Shown: positions 5,105 through 6,338 of the stretch, one piece after another
Layout: the number at the start of each line of letters is the position of its first letter
Numbering within the stretch: position 1 is the first letter of the stretch
Assembly (NCBI GenBank): GCA_019420265.1
Contig: JAHZHM010000288.1
Location: 1 to 6,338 of the forward strand
Direction: 5' to 3'
DNA: 6,338 bases
Source of the DNA: Clostridiales bacterium
Lineage (GTDB): Bacteria > Bacillota > Clostridia > Christensenellales > Christensenellaceae
Program-made: the position numbers and the translations under genes
Notes under the pieces: generated by a model
Databases searched by the model: none
What the model was told of the DNA's origin: nothing
The model's input: only the letters and a program-made list of their open reading frames with translations

Positions 5105-5860
5105 ATGGAAGAACAGGAACTGATTATCGGCAGAAATTCCGTGCGGGAGGCGATCCGCGCCGGGCGGAGCGTCGAGGCCATTTATGTCTCTGCCAGAGGC
5201 GAGGGCAGCATCCGCGAAATTTTAGCGCTGGCGCGCAAAAATGGAATTATCATCAAGGAAGTTCCCAAAACAAAGCTGGATGAACTGTCTTTGCCCTATG
5301 GGCACCAGGGCAATCCGGGCAACCATCAGGGGATTGCCGCGCGGGTGAGCGAAGTCGCCTATCAGACGGTGGAAGATATGTTTGCCTTGGCAGAAAGCCG
5401 CGGGCAGGCGCCTTTTCTCATCATGCTGGATGGCATTGAAGATCCCTTCAATCTCGGGGCGATTGTGCGCAGCGCCGAAGTGATGGGCGCGCATGGCGTG
5501 ATTTTGCCCAAGCGCAGAAGCGCTTCCATGACGGCGGCCGCCTGCAAGACGGCATGCGGCGCACAGGAATATTTGCCCATCGCCAGGGTGACGAACCTGG
5601 CCGCAACGATAGAGGAAATTAAGCAGCGCGGCGTTTTCGTCGCCTGTGCGGATATGGATGGCCAGGAGGCGGCCAAAGCGAACCTGAAAGGCGCGATGAT
5701 GCTGGTGATCGGCGCAGAGGGCGAGGGCGTTTCCAGGCTGGTGAAGGAGCGCAGCGATTTTGTCGTGAAAATTGCGGTGAGGGGAAAAATCGATTCTCTG
5801 AACGCATCTGCGGCTGCGGCTGTGCTCATGTATGAAAAAGTGCGCCAGGATATGGTGTGA
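5105..5860 (+). CDS. rlmB: 23S rRNA 2'-O-ribose methyltransferase, RlmB/TrmH (SpoU) family
   Basis: This 251-residue protein has an N-terminal substrate-binding domain (about 1-85, starting LIIGRNSVREAI and closing with HQGIAARV) and a SPOUT trefoil-knot catalytic domain (about 100-250). Motif 1 is DGIEDPFNLGAIVRSAE, with N116 and R122. Motif 2 is LVIGAEGEGVSRLV (200-213). Motif 3 is SLNASAA (231-237). In E. coli RlmB methylates the 2'-O of G2251 in the peptidyl-transferase centre using S-adenosylmethionine. The exact nucleotide here is inferred from family and context. One difference is KIAVRG before motif 3, where E. coli-type RlmB has IPMAG, so the proline is missing. The gene follows mrnC by 10 nt and precedes sigH by 10 nt, the usual clostridial order. 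A closely related paralogue with another rRNA target cannot be excluded. Confidence 0.93.
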   Translation: MEEQELIIGRNSVREAIRAGRSVEAIYVSARGEGSIREILALARKNGIIIKEVPKTKLDELSLPYGHQGNPGNHQGIAARVSEVAYQTVEDMFALAESRGQAPFLIMLDGIEDPFNLGAIVRSAEVMGAHGVILPKRRSASMTAAACKTACGAQEYLPIARVTNLAATIEEIKQRGVFVACADMDGQEAAKANLKGAMMLVIGAEGEGVSRLVKERSDFVVKIAVRGKIDSLNASAAAAVLMYEKVRQDMV

Positions 5861-5864
5861 GAGG
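5860..5864 (+). promoter_or_regulatory. Ribosome binding site supporting a TTG start for sigH
   Basis: AGAGG, continuing as AGAGGTG, begins at the last base of the rlmB stop and ends 6 nt before the TTG at 5871. The next in-frame ATG (5958) has an AGGAGG only 2 nt before it, too close for good initiation. Confidence 0.6.
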
Positions 5865-5870
5865 TGCGAA

Positions 5871-6338
5871 TTGGAAGAATATGCAGCGGAGCAGAATGTA
5901 GAAGTGCTCCAAATTGTGGATGAAACGCAGGAGATTGAGCTGGAGCCGCAGGAGGAGATGATCGGTTTTGGCTATGAGCGCTTCCTGAATATGACAGATG
6001 GGGAGATCGCCGAGCTGGCGAATAAGGATGACCCGCTTGCCTCCGACTATCTGCTCAATAAGTATAAGAACTTCGTGCGGGCAAAGGCGCGCTCCTATTT
6101 CCTGATTGGCGCAGACCGCGAAGATCTGGTGCAGGAGGGCATGATCGGCCTGTATAAAGCCATTCGGGATTACCGGCCGGATAAGCAGACCTCCTTTCTC
6201 GCTTTCGCAGAACTTTGCGTAACGCGGCAAATCATTACTGCCATTAAGGCGGCGACGCGCCAGAAGCATAAGCCGCTCAACAGCTATATTTCCCTCAATA
6301 AGCCGGTCTACGACGAAGAGTCGGATCGGACGCTCATC
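5871..6338 (+). CDS. sigH: RNA polymerase sigma factor SigH (partial, runs off right edge)
   Basis: The frame is open from the TTG at 5871 to the last base: 156 codons and no stop. Residues 67-156 are a near-perfect SigH core: NFVRAKARSYFLIGADRED (67-85), VQEGMIGLYKAIRDY (87-101, core-binding region 2.2), FAELCVTRQIITAIKAATRQ (112-131, regions 2.3-2.4, -10 recognition), and KPLNSYISLNKPVYDEESDR. SigH is the alternative sigma factor of the transition state and early sporulation in Bacillus and Clostridia. Non-sporing relatives keep it for competence and stress. Region 4 (-35 recognition) lies outside the window. With the TTG start there is an acidic, Glu/Gln-rich stretch of about 30 residues not present in B. 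subtilis SigH. Starting at ATG 5958 would remove it, but with a badly spaced ribosome binding site. It lies 10 nt after rlmB, so it can be read from the upstream operon. Any private promoter inside rlmB is not obvious to me. Confidence 0.95.
   Translation, partial: MEEYAAEQNVEVLQIVDETQEIELEPQEEMIGFGYERFLNMTDGEIAELANKDDPLASDYLLNKYKNFVRAKARSYFLIGADREDLVQEGMIGLYKAIRDYRPDKQTSFLAFAELCVTRQIITAIKAATRQKHKPLNSYISLNKPVYDEESDRTLI

Noticed and set aside
5435..5452. Hairpin ATTGAAG/CTTCAAT with a 4-nt loop inside rlmB
   Set aside because: It falls on the invariant motif 1 codons (GIEDPFNLG), so the sequence is explained by protein constraint, and no T-run follows.
1..6338. Search for tRNA/rRNA genes, CRISPR repeats, insertion sequences, integrase or toxin-antitoxin genes
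   Set aside because: None seen. Coding density is near complete and the only gap above 100 nt (604-749) is explained by a terminator and a promoter.

Overview
The window looks like chromosomal DNA from a Gram-positive, Clostridia-like bacterium (Bacillota) of roughly even base composition. The pointers are the sporulation sigma factor SigH directly after an RlmB-type rRNA methyltransferase, a Mini-ribonuclease III (MrnC, a Gram-positive/cyanobacterial enzyme), AGGAGG-type ribosome binding sites, and frequent TTG starts. I cannot name a genus from the sequence alone. All supported genes are on the + strand.

Layout. Positions 1-603 hold the 3' end of a gene for a probable secreted protein or lipoprotein with a beta-rich, PsbP/DcrB-like look and an acidic, Pro/Ser/Glu-rich tail. 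A textbook intrinsic terminator follows (639-666). A sigma-A-type promoter (TTGCAA, 17 bp, TATAAT; 684-712) then drives what appears to be one long operon of at least eight genes running off the right edge. In order these are a short metal-dependent cyclase/kynurenine-formamidase-family hydrolase (750-1295), a four-helix membrane protein of the TIGR01906/DUF1461 family that resembles the lipoprotein intramolecular transacylase Lit (1292-1984), tsaD (1981-3048), a membrane-anchored CwlD-like N-acetylmuramoyl-L-alanine amidase (3085-3795), a nitrilase-superfamily amidohydrolase (3792-4700), mrnC (4690-5094), rlmB (5105-5860), and the first 156 codons of sigH (5871-6338). Four junctions overlap (three ATGA joins of 4 bp and one of 11 bp). 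The other gaps within the operon are only 10 to 36 nt, so the genes are very likely co-transcribed and partly translationally coupled.

How the genes fit together. TsaD (tRNA t6A), MrnC (23S rRNA maturation) and RlmB (23S rRNA 2'-O-methylation) form a translation/RNA-maturation core. The Lit-like protein and the amidase act at the cell envelope, and SigH plus the CwlD-like amidase suggest a link to the transition state or sporulation. The cyclase and nitrilase-family enzymes have complete catalytic residues but unknown substrates.

I see no mobile element, CRISPR array, tRNA, rRNA or defence system. Much of the content is conserved housekeeping. The points that deserve a second look are the Lit-like transacylase inside a tsaD operon, the shortened cyclase, and several unusually good inverted repeats: one early in the first operon gene, two within the nitrilase gene, and a dyad straddling the -10 box.
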